Assembly: GCF_900109685.1 (NCBI RefSeq) | Contig: NZ_FOBB01000001.1 | Location: 744,001-808,000, forward strand | Direction of reading: 5' to 3' | Length of the DNA: 64,000 nt | From: Chitinophaga rupis | GTDB taxonomy: Bacteria; Bacteroidota; Bacteroidia; Chitinophagales; Chitinophagaceae | Shown here: positions 8,630 to 17,339 of the stretch, piece after piece | How positions within the stretch are numbered: the stretch's first letter is position 1 | Layout: each line of letters opens with the position of its first letter | The notes under the pieces: generated by a model | Told to the model about the DNA's origin: nothing | The model's input: only the letters and a program-made list of their open reading frames with translations | Databases searched by the model: none | Translations under genes and position numbers: made by a program

Positions 8630-8814
8630 TCTTTTTTAGTGTAAAGGGCATCTCAAACTCATGGATAAAATGCTGCCGGCGGGTACTGCAGGGCTGATCC
8701 ACCCCTCCCGGGATGGCTACCTTAATGCGTACTGCTCACAGCTTTTTTGAATAATGTTATAGGTTTCAATATTTTTGCACTCCCTTCAGCAAATCCACGG
8801 TTTAGCGGGCAAGG
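8630..8814 (-). ncRNA. Candidate structured RNA (6S-like layout) or long leader
   Basis: Read on the minus strand from a good promoter, the sequence can fold with an outer stem (GAAGGG with CCCUUU), an open middle, GCUG with CAGC, GUAC with GUAC, GGU with GCC, and a 7-bp CCAUCCC/GGGGUGG hairpin closed by a GGGA tetraloop. The hairpin needs a G-U pair on the minus strand but would have a C-A mismatch on the plus strand, which favours minus-strand RNA. A closing stem, central bubble and terminal stem within about 180 bases resembles 6S RNA. It could equally be the 5' leader of the M23 gene. I cannot confirm the family. Confidence 0.3.
8746..8777 (+). promoter_or_regulatory. Candidate Bacteroidota promoter toward alaS
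   Basis: TTTG at 8746-8749 and TATTTTTG at 8770-8777 are separated by 20 bases, matching the -33 TTTG and -7 TAnnTTTG arrangement. Transcription would start near 8784, giving a leader of about 190 bases before alaS. Confidence 0.5.
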
Positions 8815-8820
8815 GGCGTG

Positions 8821-8851
8821 CAAACCTAATGGAATTAGACTACAATGGCAA
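8821..8851 (-). promoter_or_regulatory. Candidate Bacteroidota promoter toward the M23 gene
   Basis: On the minus strand, TTG at 8851-8849 and TAGGTTTG at 8828-8821 are 20 bases apart. The start would be near 8814, so the first 230 bases of transcript are non-coding. It faces the alaS promoter, and the two transcripts would overlap at their 5' ends. Confidence 0.5.
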
Positions 8852-8974
8852 TCTTTTGAATGTCAATTTTCTAAGTCCCACTGCTTGGCTTAAAATACAA
8901 ATTAAAGTCAAATTTAGGTCTAACACAATTTTATTTATACAATTTTAATTACATATCATCAGGCTATAATACTT

Positions 8975-11590
8975 ATGACAGCATCCGAGATCCGACAGCA
9001 ATTCCTGGACTTTTTTGCATCCAAAGGGCACCATATCGTGCCTTCTGCCCCTATTGTGGTAAAAAATGACCCTACCCTGTTATTTACCAATGCGGGCATG
9101 AACCAGTTCAAGGACTATTTTTTGGGTAACAAAACCTCCGCCTACGCGCGGGTGGCAGATACCCAGAAATGCCTGCGGGTAAGCGGCAAACATAACGACC
9201 TGGAAGAGGTGGGCATTGATACCTACCACCATACCATGTTTGAAATGCTGGGCAACTGGAGCTTTGGCGACTACTTTAAAGAAGAAGCCATTGCCTGGAG
9301 CTGGGAGCTGCTGGCCGATATCTATAAGATACCAAAAGACCGCCTGTATGTGACTGTTTTTGAGGGAGATCCCAAAGAAAACCTGCCCAAAGACGAAGAT
9401 GCTTATAACTTCTGGAAACGGCATATTGCCGAAGACCGCATACTGCTGGGCAATAAAAAAGATAACTTCTGGGAAATGGGCGATACCGGCCCCTGTGGCC
9501 CCTGCTCCGAAATTCATGTGGACTGCCGCCCGGATGCCGAAAGGCAGCAGGTGGATGGGCGTACCCTCGTAAATGCCGACCACCCGCAGGTGATAGAGAT
9601 CTGGAACAACGTGTTCATGCAGTTCAACCGCCTGAAGAACGGCAGCCTGGAACCGCTGCCTGCCAAACATGTGGATACCGGTATGGGCCTGGAACGCCTG
9701 GTACGCGTGCTGCAGGGTAAAACCTCCAACTACGATACGGACCTGTTCATGGGTACCATCCATGCTACGGAAAAACTTACCGGGCATACCTATAAGGGCA
9801 CAGATGAAAAGCGCGATGTGGCTTTCCGCGTAATAGCCGATCACCTGCGCGCCATTTGTTTTACCATTGCTGATGGGCAGCTGCCTTCCAATACCGGCGC
9901 CGGTTATGTAATACGCCGCATTTTGCGCAGGGCCGTACGTTATTATTATTCTTTTCTGGATGCTAAAAAACCTTTGTTGCATGAGCTGGTGCCTGTGCTG
10001 GCGCAGCAATTTGCGCACGTGTTCCCCGAGCTGCAGCAACAGCTGGATTTTGTGAAGAAGGTAGTATTTGAGGAGGAGAATAACTTTTTAAGAACGCTGG
10101 ACAGCGGCATTAAGCGCATGGAAGATGTGGCAAAAGCCGCCAGCAATAAAGTAGTTGACGGTAGAGCCGCTTTTGAGCTATATGATACCTACGGCTTTCC
10201 CTTTGACCTTACCAGCCTGATTGCTACTGAGAACGGGCTTACCGTGGATGAAAAAGGTTTTGAGGCTGCTATGCTGGAGCAGAAGAACCGCTCCCGTGCC
10301 GCCACTGAGCTGGATATGGGCGACTGGGTAGTGCTGGACGAAGTACCGGCTACCACCTTTGTAGGCTATGAGCTGCTGGAAAATACCACCCGGGTTACCA
10401 AGTACCGTAAAATAAAGGCCAAAGGCAAAGAGCAGTACCAGCTGGTACTGGAACAAACGCCTTTCTATGCTGAAAGCGGCGGCCAGGTAGGCGATACCGG
10501 CCTGCTGTACTTTGATGGCGAAGCTATTGCGGTTACTGATACCAAAAAGGAAAATGACCTCATTGTTCATTTTACAGATAACCTGCCGGCTAATATAGCC
10601 GTTGCCGTTAAAGCGGTAATAGCTAAGGATAAACGGAAGGATACTGCCCGCCACCACTCCGCTACACACCTGCTACACGCGGCATTACGCCAGGTGCTTG
10701 GTACGCACGTGGCCCAAAAGGGATCGCTGGTGAATGCGGATTACCTGCGTTTCGACTTCTCTCACTTTGCCAAGGTAACAGACGAAGAGCTGGCCCGCAT
10801 AGAGGATATTGTAAATGAAAAGATCCGCCAGAATATTCCCGTTATCATTAAGGAAATGGGTAAGGAAGAAGCCATGCAATCCGGCGCTATGGCCCTGTTT
10901 GGCGAAAAGTACGGAGATGTGGTACGTGTAGTGATCATGGACCCCGCTTATTCTGTTGAGCTTTGCGGCGGCACCCACGTAGGCGCTACCGGTGAGCTGG
11001 GCCTCTTTAAATTCTTAGCGGAAAGTGCGGTGGCTGCCGGCGTACGCCGTATAGAAGCCGTAACGGGCGCTAAAGCCCTGGCTTTTGTAAATGAGCAGCT
11101 GCAACAGCTGAAAGATATTAAAGGTGCGCTGAAAGGGCCTAAAGATACCCTTAAAGCGGTTGAAACCCTGGTGCAGGACAAAGCCGGGCTGGAAAAACAG
11201 CTGGCCCAGCTGGAACTGGAAAAAGTGAATGCCCTGGCAGCGGAGCTGAAACAGCAGATAGCCTCTGTTAATGGGGTTAACTTCATTGGCCAGGTAGTAA
11301 GCCTGACCAATGCCGAAGGCCTGAAACAATTGGGCACCGCGCTTAAAAGTATTGATAACCACGTAATAGTGCTGGCAGCTAATATTGGCGGAAAAGCCAG
11401 TGTGGCCCTGCTGATAGCTGATAACCTGGTAGCTGCCAAAGGATGGGATGCCACCAGGATCATTAAGGAGCAGGTAGCGCCACTGATCAAAGGCGGTGGC
11501 GGCGGGCAAAAATCTTTTGCTACAGCCGGCGGCCAGGAAGTTGGGAAACTGCAGGAAGTGGTGGATAAAGTGAGGGGGGTGTTGGGATAG
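8975..11590 (+). CDS. alaS: Alanyl-tRNA synthetase
   Basis: Class II synthetase that charges tRNA-Ala, with an editing domain that removes mischarged Ser and Gly. The 871-residue length and the N-terminal start (TASEIRQQFLDFFASKGH) are typical. The editing-site zinc ligands appear as HHSATHLLH near residue 560 and CGGTH near 662. The C-terminal C-Ala domain ends with the Gly-rich GGGGGQKSFATAGG segment. It is a single gene with a strong terminator 27 bases after the stop. Confidence 0.97.
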   Translation: MTASEIRQQFLDFFASKGHHIVPSAPIVVKNDPTLLFTNAGMNQFKDYFLGNKTSAYARVADTQKCLRVSGKHNDLEEVGIDTYHHTMFEMLGNWSFGDYFKEEAIAWSWELLADIYKIPKDRLYVTVFEGDPKENLPKDEDAYNFWKRHIAEDRILLGNKKDNFWEMGDTGPCGPCSEIHVDCRPDAERQQVDGRTLVNADHPQVIEIWNNVFMQFNRLKNGSLEPLPAKHVDTGMGLERLVRVLQGKTSNYDTDLFMGTIHATEKLTGHTYKGTDEKRDVAFRVIADHLRAICFTIADGQLPSNTGAGYVIRRILRRAVRYYYSFLDAKKPLLHELVPVLAQQFAHVFPELQQQLDFVKKVVFEEENNFLRTLDSGIKRMEDVAKAASNKVVDGRAAFELYDTYGFPFDLTSLIATENGLTVDEKGFEAAMLEQKNRSRAATELDMGDWVVLDEVPATTFVGYELLENTTRVTKYRKIKAKGKEQYQLVLEQTPFYAESGGQVGDTGLLYFDGEAIAVTDTKKENDLIVHFTDNLPANIAVAVKAVIAKDKRKDTARHHSATHLLHAALRQVLGTHVAQKGSLVNADYLRFDFSHFAKVTDEELARIEDIVNEKIRQNIPVIIKEMGKEEAMQSGAMALFGEKYGDVVRVVIMDPAYSVELCGGTHVGATGELGLFKFLAESAVAAGVRRIEAVTGAKALAFVNEQLQQLKDIKGALKGPKDTLKAVETLVQDKAGLEKQLAQLELEKVNALAAELKQQIASVNGVNFIGQVVSLTNAEGLKQLGTALKSIDNHVIVLAANIGGKASVALLIADNLVAAKGWDATRIIKEQVAPLIKGGGGGQKSFATAGGQEVGKLQEVVDKVRGVLG

Positions 11591-11616
11591 GAATTAATGG
11601 ATTAAGAATAAGCAGG

Positions 11617-11655
11617 CCCGCGTAAGACGAAAGTTTTATGCGGGTTTTGTTTTAC
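11617..11655 (+). terminator. Terminator of alaS
   Basis: CCCGCGTAA and TTATGCGGG form a 9-bp stem with one G-U pair around a 10-base loop, followed by TTTTGTTTT. It lies 27 bases after the alaS stop. Confidence 0.85.
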
Positions 11656-11722
11656 CTTATTTTTAACATTCCCTTCACTTCCCCTTCCAATCTTTTAACT
11701 TTTCCTTGTTACCTGCACCCTT

Positions 11723-11730
11723 TAAATTTG
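11723..11730 (+). promoter_or_regulatory. Candidate -7 element of the PDZ gene
   Basis: TAAATTTG fits TAnnTTTG and lies 22 bases before the chosen ATG. A well-spaced -33 TTG is not evident. Confidence 0.3.
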
Positions 11731-11752
11731 TCATATAAAATCTGAATTGAAA

Positions 11753-12787
11753 ATGGGCAAGTTACTCCAAACACTGACCCTCGCAGGATTTGCCTGCTAC
11801 ACACTTACAACAGCGCTCACCGTACAGGCGCAGGATACCACTCCCGGCAAAAAGAACGATAAGCTGGGCGAATATGATGAGATCATCATCAAACGTAAAA
11901 ACAACCAGGACGGAAAAGTAACGGTTGAGATCAAAGATGGAGAAGTATGGGTAGATGGTAAAAAGCTGGAAGACTACGACGGTGATATTTCCGTGTACAA
12001 GCGTAAAATTACGCCGGTAGACGGGAATGCTTTCCCTTTCGGGAACCAGCACCGCGGCCTGCAGTTCTTTAATAACGATGAGGATAATGATAACGACAAT
12101 GGCATGGAGATCCGCGGTGGTAAAGCACTGCTGGGTGTGATCACGGAAAAGAAAGAAGCCGCCGGTGTAACGGTACGGGAAGTATCTAAAGGCAGCCCGG
12201 CCGCAAAAGCAGGCATACAACAGGGAGATGTTATTACTGCAGTAGACGCTGATAAGATCCGGGAACCGCAGGACCTGTTTGAAAAAATAGGCGCACATGA
12301 TCCCGGCGATAAAGTAACGGTTACTTACCTGCGTAATAAAAAAGAAAACAAAGTTAGCGTTACGCTGGATGAGCGCAAAGGCGCCAACATCTTCAACTTT
12401 GCACCACCTAACTCCGGTGGCGGTAATGATAATTATTTCCGTTTCCGGCCACGCGGCCGCCAGCCATTTGGCAATGACTTTAGCTGGTTCAATGATGATA
12501 ACAGCAACAGCACCCGCCTGGGTTTGTCTGTACAGGATACGGAGAATGGCGATGGCGCCCGTGTACTGAATGTAAGCGAAGGCTCCGCCGCTGACAAAGC
12601 AGGTTTTAAACAGGATGATATTATTACGGAAATAGCCGGCGAGGCCATTACCTCCGCCAAAGATGTAGTAAATACCTACCAGGAAAATAAAGAGAAGGGC
12701 ACTATAACGGCAAAGGTTAAACGTAACAATAAAACGGAAACGCTTTCCATCAGCATTCCTAAAAAATTAAATAAAGCAGACCTGTAA
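11753..12787 (+). CDS. Secreted protein with two PDZ domains
   Basis: The 344-residue product has a signal peptide (about residues 1-26, ending VQAQD). A charged region follows, then one PDZ domain near 122-200 (LLGVITEKK, GSPAAKAGIQQGDVI) and a second near 253-335 (LGLSVQDTE, GSAADKAGFKQDDII). No serine-protease triad is present, unlike DegP/HtrA. The ATG start was preferred to an upstream TTG because it directly precedes the signal peptide. A periplasmic adaptor that binds protein C-termini is likely; partners are unknown. Confidence 0.82.
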   Translation: MGKLLQTLTLAGFACYTLTTALTVQAQDTTPGKKNDKLGEYDEIIIKRKNNQDGKVTVEIKDGEVWVDGKKLEDYDGDISVYKRKITPVDGNAFPFGNQHRGLQFFNNDEDNDNDNGMEIRGGKALLGVITEKKEAAGVTVREVSKGSPAAKAGIQQGDVITAVDADKIREPQDLFEKIGAHDPGDKVTVTYLRNKKENKVSVTLDERKGANIFNFAPPNSGGGNDNYFRFRPRGRQPFGNDFSWFNDDNSNSTRLGLSVQDTENGDGARVLNVSEGSAADKAGFKQDDIITEIAGEAITSAKDVVNTYQENKEKGTITAKVKRNNKTETLSISIPKKLNKADL

Positions 12788-12884
12788 GTGAAGATGAAAA
12801 TGCGGGAGCGATCGTTATTGATTTCAGCATTCATCCATCTATCTATAAGATTTAGTTTTTGATATGGTTTTAAGTGTGTAAAGA

Positions 12885-12911
12885 TGCCCGTTCGCCAATG
12901 GTGAACGGGCA
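12885..12911. terminator. Hairpin between convergent PDZ and aldehyde dehydrogenase genes
   Basis: TGCCCGTTC pairs with GAACGGGCA around GCCAATGGT, which can itself pair further. It directly follows the stop of the minus-strand gene and serves the convergent pair, although the T-runs are weak. Confidence 0.6.
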
Positions 12912-12913
12912 CT

Positions 12914-14284
12914 TTACTTTATCAGCATCTTTACATACTTCAGCTTCTTTTTAAAGGGCGGGTATTTCAGCGGTACATCCAGCCAGGTGGCGGAGCGCAT
13001 AATACCTTTGGGATGTGTAAAGGTTTCAAAGCTGTAACGGCCGTGGTAACGCCCGCTGCCACTGGGTCCTATGCCGCCAAAGGGCAGCTCGGGATTGGTA
13101 AGATGCACCAGCGTGTTATTGATACATCCACCACCAAAACGTATCTGTTCCTCAAACAGCTTACGGGTAGATGCACGTTTTGTAAACACGTATAACGATA
13201 AAGGATACGGATGCCGCCGGATCATTTGCACGGCCTGCGGCAGCTCATCAAACGTAATAACGGGCAGTATAGGCCCAAAGATCTCTTCCTGCATCAGTGG
13301 AACATCCCAGGGTACATCTGCCAGTAAAGTAGGGGCTATGTACAGATCATCGCGGTTGGTGTTACCACCATGAATAATACGGCCCTGCTTTAAATAGGCC
13401 TGTAATACATCAAACCGTTTGGCGTTAATGATACGGCTATAATCCGGGCTGGCAGCGGGATCCTCTCCATAAAAATCCACAATGGCCTGCTGCATGGCAG
13501 CAATAAAGGTCTCCTTTACACGGCTGTGCACCAGCACATAATCCGGCGCTACGCAGGTTTGCCCGGCATTCCAGTATTTACCCCATATAATGCGGCGTGC
13601 CGCCACTTTTATATTCACTTTATCATCTACCAGGCAGGGCGATTTTCCGCCCAGCTCCAGTGTAACAGGCGTTAAATGCGGCGCCGCCATTTCCAGGATC
13701 TTTTTACCCACCGGTATGCTGCCGGTAAAAAACACATGATCAAAACGGTGTGTCATCAGCTCCGGGATCACCTGGCTGCCATCGCCCTGCAGCAGCGTAA
13801 TATAGGTTGGGTCAAAAGTATCTTTGATCAGCTGCTCCATTACGGCAGCCGTGTGCGGCGCCAGCTCGGAGGGCTTTAGTATGGCGCAGTTGCCTCCCGC
13901 AATAGCGCCTGCCAGTGGCCCCATAAGTAAGTTAAACGGGTAGTTCCAGGGCGCAATGATCAGCGTTAACCCCAGGGGCGAACGGATCACTTTACTATGG
14001 CTGGGATAATGCTCCAGCGGGCTGGAAACCTCCTGCGGGCGCATCCACTCACGCAGGGAGGAAAGGATATGATCTATCTCTGTATAGGCAAATCCTACTT
14101 CGCTGCCATAAGCTTCCATAGGGTGTTTACGCATATCGGCATATAGCGCATCCAGGAGGGCGCTTTCATATTTTTTGATGCCCTGCTTTAGCTTTTTTAA
14201 CTGGGTTTTACGGAAGGATAGCGGTAAGGTTTGCCCCGATTCAAAAAAGGCCTGCTGGGCTGCATGTATTTCACCTATAGTCAT
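12914..14284 (-). CDS. Aldehyde dehydrogenase, NAD(P)-dependent
   Basis: The 456-residue protein belongs to the ALDH superfamily and oxidises an aldehyde to an acid. The catalytic cysteine is in NAGQTCVAP near residue 243 and the general-base Glu in TLELGGKSP near 209; the IAPWNYPFN and FTGSIPVGK cofactor motifs are clear. The short length without an N-terminal extension resembles the class 3/fatty-aldehyde group. It is a single gene, divergent from gatB with 107 bp between the starts. The substrate is not predictable. Confidence 0.9.
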   Translation of the reverse strand: MTIGEIHAAQQAFFESGQTLPLSFRKTQLKKLKQGIKKYESALLDALYADMRKHPMEAYGSEVGFAYTEIDHILSSLREWMRPQEVSSPLEHYPSHSKVIRSPLGLTLIIAPWNYPFNLLMGPLAGAIAGGNCAILKPSELAPHTAAVMEQLIKDTFDPTYITLLQGDGSQVIPELMTHRFDHVFFTGSIPVGKKILEMAAPHLTPVTLELGGKSPCLVDDKVNIKVAARRIIWGKYWNAGQTCVAPDYVLVHSRVKETFIAAMQQAIVDFYGEDPAASPDYSRIINAKRFDVLQAYLKQGRIIHGGNTNRDDLYIAPTLLADVPWDVPLMQEEIFGPILPVITFDELPQAVQMIRRHPYPLSLYVFTKRASTRKLFEEQIRFGGGCINNTLVHLTNPELPFGGIGPSGSGRYHGRYSFETFTHPKGIMRSATWLDVPLKYPPFKKKLKYVKMLIK

Positions 14285-14391
14285 GTTTACAATTTACTAA
14301 AAATGAGTGCAGCGCGCGCCGTATGGAAGATGTGCGAATAAAAATATATCTTCGCCCCTATCCATTTGCAGGATTTTGCATATTGATAATT

Positions 14392-15846
14392 ATGAGCGCA
14401 ACGATTGATTATAACAAGTATGAGGCCGTGATAGGGCTGGAAGTGCATGCCCAGTTATTAACAGAAAGTAAGCTATTCTGTAATGACAGTGCAGCGTTTG
14501 GCGGCGCTCCCAATACCCATATCAGCCCCATTACACTGGGGCACCCCGGCACCCTGCCCCGCATGAACCACAAAGCAGTGGAATATGCCGTAAGGCTTGG
14601 GCTGGCCTGCCATTGCGAAATAGCGCAGGAAAACTACTTTGCCCGCAAGAACTACTTTTACCCGGACCTTCCCAAAGGTTACCAGGTATCTCAACATACC
14701 GCTCCCATTTGTAATGGTGGCTATGTAGCCATTACCACTGCCACCGGCGAGCGTAATATACAGCTGAACCGCATACACCTGGAGGAAGATGCCGGTAAAT
14801 CCCTGCACGACCAGGACCCAGCCAACACCCTGGTAGATTACAACCGTGCCGGCGTGCCGCTGGTAGAGATAGTAACAGAGCCTGACCTGTTCAACGCAGA
14901 CGAAGCTTATGCTTACCTCACCAACCTGAGAAGGCTGGTGCGCTACCTGGATGTATGCGACGGAAATATGGAAGAAGGCAGCATGCGCTGCGATGCCAAT
15001 ATTTCCGTACGCTTAAAAGGCGTAACTACCCTGGGCACCAAGGTGGAGGTAAAGAATATGAACTCCATCCGCAACGTAAAAAGGGCCATTGAGAACGAGA
15101 TCAAACGGCAGATAGAGATCATTGAAACCGGCGGCACCATTATACAGGAGACCCGCAGTTTTGATGCATCCAACGGCAGCTCTTTTTCACTGCGCTCCAA
15201 GGAAGAAGCCAATGATTACCGTTATTTCCCGGAGCCGGACCTGGCCCCATTCCGCATTACGGCAGATTACCTGGAAAGCATTCAGCGTGCTTTACCTGCC
15301 CTACCGGATGAATTAGTACAGAAATACACGCAGCAATACGGGCTACCGGAATACGATGCCCGCGTGCTGTGCGACGATAAAGCTACCGCCGATTACTTTG
15401 AACAGGTAATAACCGTGGCGCCGCAACATAAAGCCGCTGCCAACTGGCTGTTAGGGCCTGTAAAACAGTACCTTAATGAGCACTCCTGCGGTTTGGAGCA
15501 ATTTCCTTTAACGGCCGCCGCACTGGCGGCATTAATACAGCTGGTGGAAGCCGGTAAGGTGAGCTTTTCTATAGCCTCCTCCCGGATATTCCCGGAAATG
15601 ATACAGCAGCCAGGCAAAACACCGCTGGAAATAGCCACGGCGCTTAACCTGCTGCAGGATACCAATGTGGACAATATCTCCCCAATTATTGATGAAGTGC
15701 TGGCAAAATACCCCGGCAAAGTAGCCGAATATAAGGCCGGTAAAAAAGGCCTGATAGGGCTGTTCGTAGGTGAGGTAATGAAACTGTCGCAGGGTAAGGC
15801 AGATCCCAAGCTGACCAACCAGCTGCTGGCAGAAAAATTAAAGTAG
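14392..15846 (+). CDS. gatB: Aspartyl/glutamyl-tRNA amidotransferase subunit B
   Basis: GatB is the tRNA-binding kinase subunit of GatCAB, which converts mischarged Glu-tRNA-Gln or Asp-tRNA-Asn to the amide form. The start MSATIDYNKYEAVIGLEVHAQL gives 484 residues, the family length; an upstream in-frame ATG adds 23 residues unlike the family. The LPKGYQ, RAGVPLVEIVTEPD and C-terminal GatB/Yqey helical domain (AGKVSFSIASSRIF, GLIGLFVGEVMK) are present. gatA and gatC are not in the window. Confidence 0.96.
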   Translation: MSATIDYNKYEAVIGLEVHAQLLTESKLFCNDSAAFGGAPNTHISPITLGHPGTLPRMNHKAVEYAVRLGLACHCEIAQENYFARKNYFYPDLPKGYQVSQHTAPICNGGYVAITTATGERNIQLNRIHLEEDAGKSLHDQDPANTLVDYNRAGVPLVEIVTEPDLFNADEAYAYLTNLRRLVRYLDVCDGNMEEGSMRCDANISVRLKGVTTLGTKVEVKNMNSIRNVKRAIENEIKRQIEIIETGGTIIQETRSFDASNGSSFSLRSKEEANDYRYFPEPDLAPFRITADYLESIQRALPALPDELVQKYTQQYGLPEYDARVLCDDKATADYFEQVITVAPQHKAAANWLLGPVKQYLNEHSCGLEQFPLTAAALAALIQLVEAGKVSFSIASSRIFPEMIQQPGKTPLEIATALNLLQDTNVDNISPIIDEVLAKYPGKVAEYKAGKKGLIGLFVGEVMKLSQGKADPKLTNQLLAEKLK

Positions 15847-15939
15847 TTTGGGCCAGGATTAATAGTGTATGGTTCACAGCCTTTTATAGATGTGACAGCT
15901 CCATTTTTCCTCCTGCTTTTTATGCAGTACCCGACATTA

Positions 15940-15981
15940 TAAACCGGGCTATGGACCATGGGCCGTGCACCATGGACTAAT
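15940..15981. repeat. CCATGG word repeat after gatB
   Basis: The word CCATGG(A/G) occurs twice in opposite arrangements (TGGACCATGGGCC and GCACCATGGAC). The same word family forms the array after birA at 46517-46548. Confidence 0.55.
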
Positions 15982-15997
15982 TTCCAGCATTGTTTCT

Positions 15998-16005
15998 TAC
16001 TTTTG
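15998..16005 (+). promoter_or_regulatory. Candidate -7 element of the TlpA-like gene
   Basis: TACTTTTG matches TAnnTTTG, 88 bases before the ATG. There is no clear -33 element. Confidence 0.3.
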
Positions 16006-16093
16006 GGTGATCAATTGTTCATCAGTACTCCTTTTTTTTCCGGATGGGATAATGATGGAATGCACATTGCATATAGAGCGTAAAATATTTTTC

Positions 16094-17251
16094 ATGAAAA
16101 AAATAACATATTGGCTGGCCCTGGGCGTGTTGCTGGCAAGTTGCGGTCAGCAGGCGGAGAAAGGAACTTTTAACATAGCCGTTCATTTAACCAATGCTCC
16201 CCTGGGTCCCGTATTTTTGGAGGAGCTGACCCTGAAGGAAGTAAAGGTAGCGGATACTACTTCCCTGAAGGATGCCAGCGGTAAATTTACCCTGAAAGGC
16301 ACCGTACCGGAGCAGGGCCTGTACCGTATCCGTTTTGGTAACAGTAAATATATCATCCTGGCGCTGGATGCCGGCGACATGAAAATAGAAGGCGATTACG
16401 ATAACCTGGATAAAATTAAAATAGAAGGTTCCGAAGCCTCTGAAGCACTGCAGCAATTACTGGCAGATGCCAATGAAAAAGGCCAGGCGCTGACCGGCGA
16501 AATGCGCGTGATTGACAGTCTGCAAACAGCTAAGATCCCCGACAGCATTCTGCAGGAAAAAGTAAAAGCTTTACAGCAAAAAGAGCAGGACCTGCAACAG
16601 TCGTTCCTGAGCTATGCAGAAAAAACACCCTACCCCGCCAATGCTGTTTTTGCCCTGAGCATGATCAATAACCCGAACATCCTGATCCAGGAAAAACAGA
16701 TAGTAGGCAGCATAGAAAAACGTTTCCCGGAAAATACCCTGGTACAAAGCCTGGCCGCCCGTATGACGGAAATGGAGCAGCAGGGCACTAATGCCAGCGG
16801 CGGTGGCGAAGAAGAAGAAAACATGACTGCGGTAAAAGTAGGCGATACTGCCCCGGATTTTTCCTTACCCGACCCTTCCGGTAAAGTGGTAAGCCTGAAA
16901 TCTTTCCGTGGCAAATATGTGCTGGTTGATTTCTGGGCCAGCTGGTGCAAACCCTGCCGCATGGAAAACCCCAACGTTGTAAAAGCTTACCAGCAATACA
17001 AGAATAAGAACTTTACGGTATTAGGCGTTTCCCTGGATCAGAAAAAAGATGCCTGGCTCAAAGCCATTCAATCTGATGGCCTGGCCTGGAACCATGTAAG
17101 TGACCTGAAGTTCTGGGATTCTGCAGTAGTGCCTTTGTTTGGTATTAATGCTATTCCTACCAACTTTTTATTAGATCCGCAGGGCAAGGTGATCGCTGCT
17201 AATTTAAGGGGCGATGCGCTGGAGCAGAAGCTGCAGGAAGTGGTGAAGTAA
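16094..17251 (+). CDS. DUF4369/TlpA-like lipoprotein thioredoxin
   Basis: The 385-residue protein begins with a lipobox signal (LLASC), followed by a DUF4369-like beta domain and a helical linker. A C-terminal AhpC/TSA-TlpA thioredoxin domain carries the redox pair Cys285-x2-Cys288 in WASWCKPC. Such proteins are membrane-anchored periplasmic disulfide reductases. The start MKKITYW was chosen because it gives the signal peptide; an upstream ATG would add 43 residues of spacer. It ends at a perfect terminator. Confidence 0.9.
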   Translation: MKKITYWLALGVLLASCGQQAEKGTFNIAVHLTNAPLGPVFLEELTLKEVKVADTTSLKDASGKFTLKGTVPEQGLYRIRFGNSKYIILALDAGDMKIEGDYDNLDKIKIEGSEASEALQQLLADANEKGQALTGEMRVIDSLQTAKIPDSILQEKVKALQQKEQDLQQSFLSYAEKTPYPANAVFALSMINNPNILIQEKQIVGSIEKRFPENTLVQSLAARMTEMEQQGTNASGGGEEEENMTAVKVGDTAPDFSLPDPSGKVVSLKSFRGKYVLVDFWASWCKPCRMENPNVVKAYQQYKNKNFTVLGVSLDQKKDAWLKAIQSDGLAWNHVSDLKFWDSAVVPLFGINAIPTNFLLDPQGKVIAANLRGDALEQKLQEVVK

Positions 17252-17283
17252 TTAAGTTAGTAGTGTTACAGCGGCATTATAAA

Positions 17284-17320
17284 ACGTGAAAGGCTACCAA
17301 TAATTGGTAGCCTTTCACGT
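17284..17320. terminator. Bidirectional terminator with 17-bp perfect stem
   Basis: ACGTGAAAGGCTACCAA and its exact complement flank a 3-base loop. It lies between the convergent TlpA-like gene and the first susD-like gene. Confidence 0.9.
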
Positions 17321-17339
17321 TTACCTTGGTTAATCGCTA

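Larger units (their letters stand above)
8583..8974. other. Divergent spacer with promoters and a structured RNA candidate
   Basis: No protein gene is seen. The spacer holds two face-to-face promoter-like sites and, on the minus strand, a region with a stable hairpin and an outer pairing. The stretch from about 8860 to 8974 is AT-rich and otherwise without recognisable features. Confidence 0.5.

Noticed and set aside
8784..8974. T-box riboswitch controlling alaS
   Set aside because: No T-box sequence or specifier stem is seen, and T-boxes are not typical of Bacteroidota.
9080..10039. Long minus-strand frame opposite alaS
   Set aside because: It is fully antisense to alaS, whose motifs are certain, with no recognisable family features.
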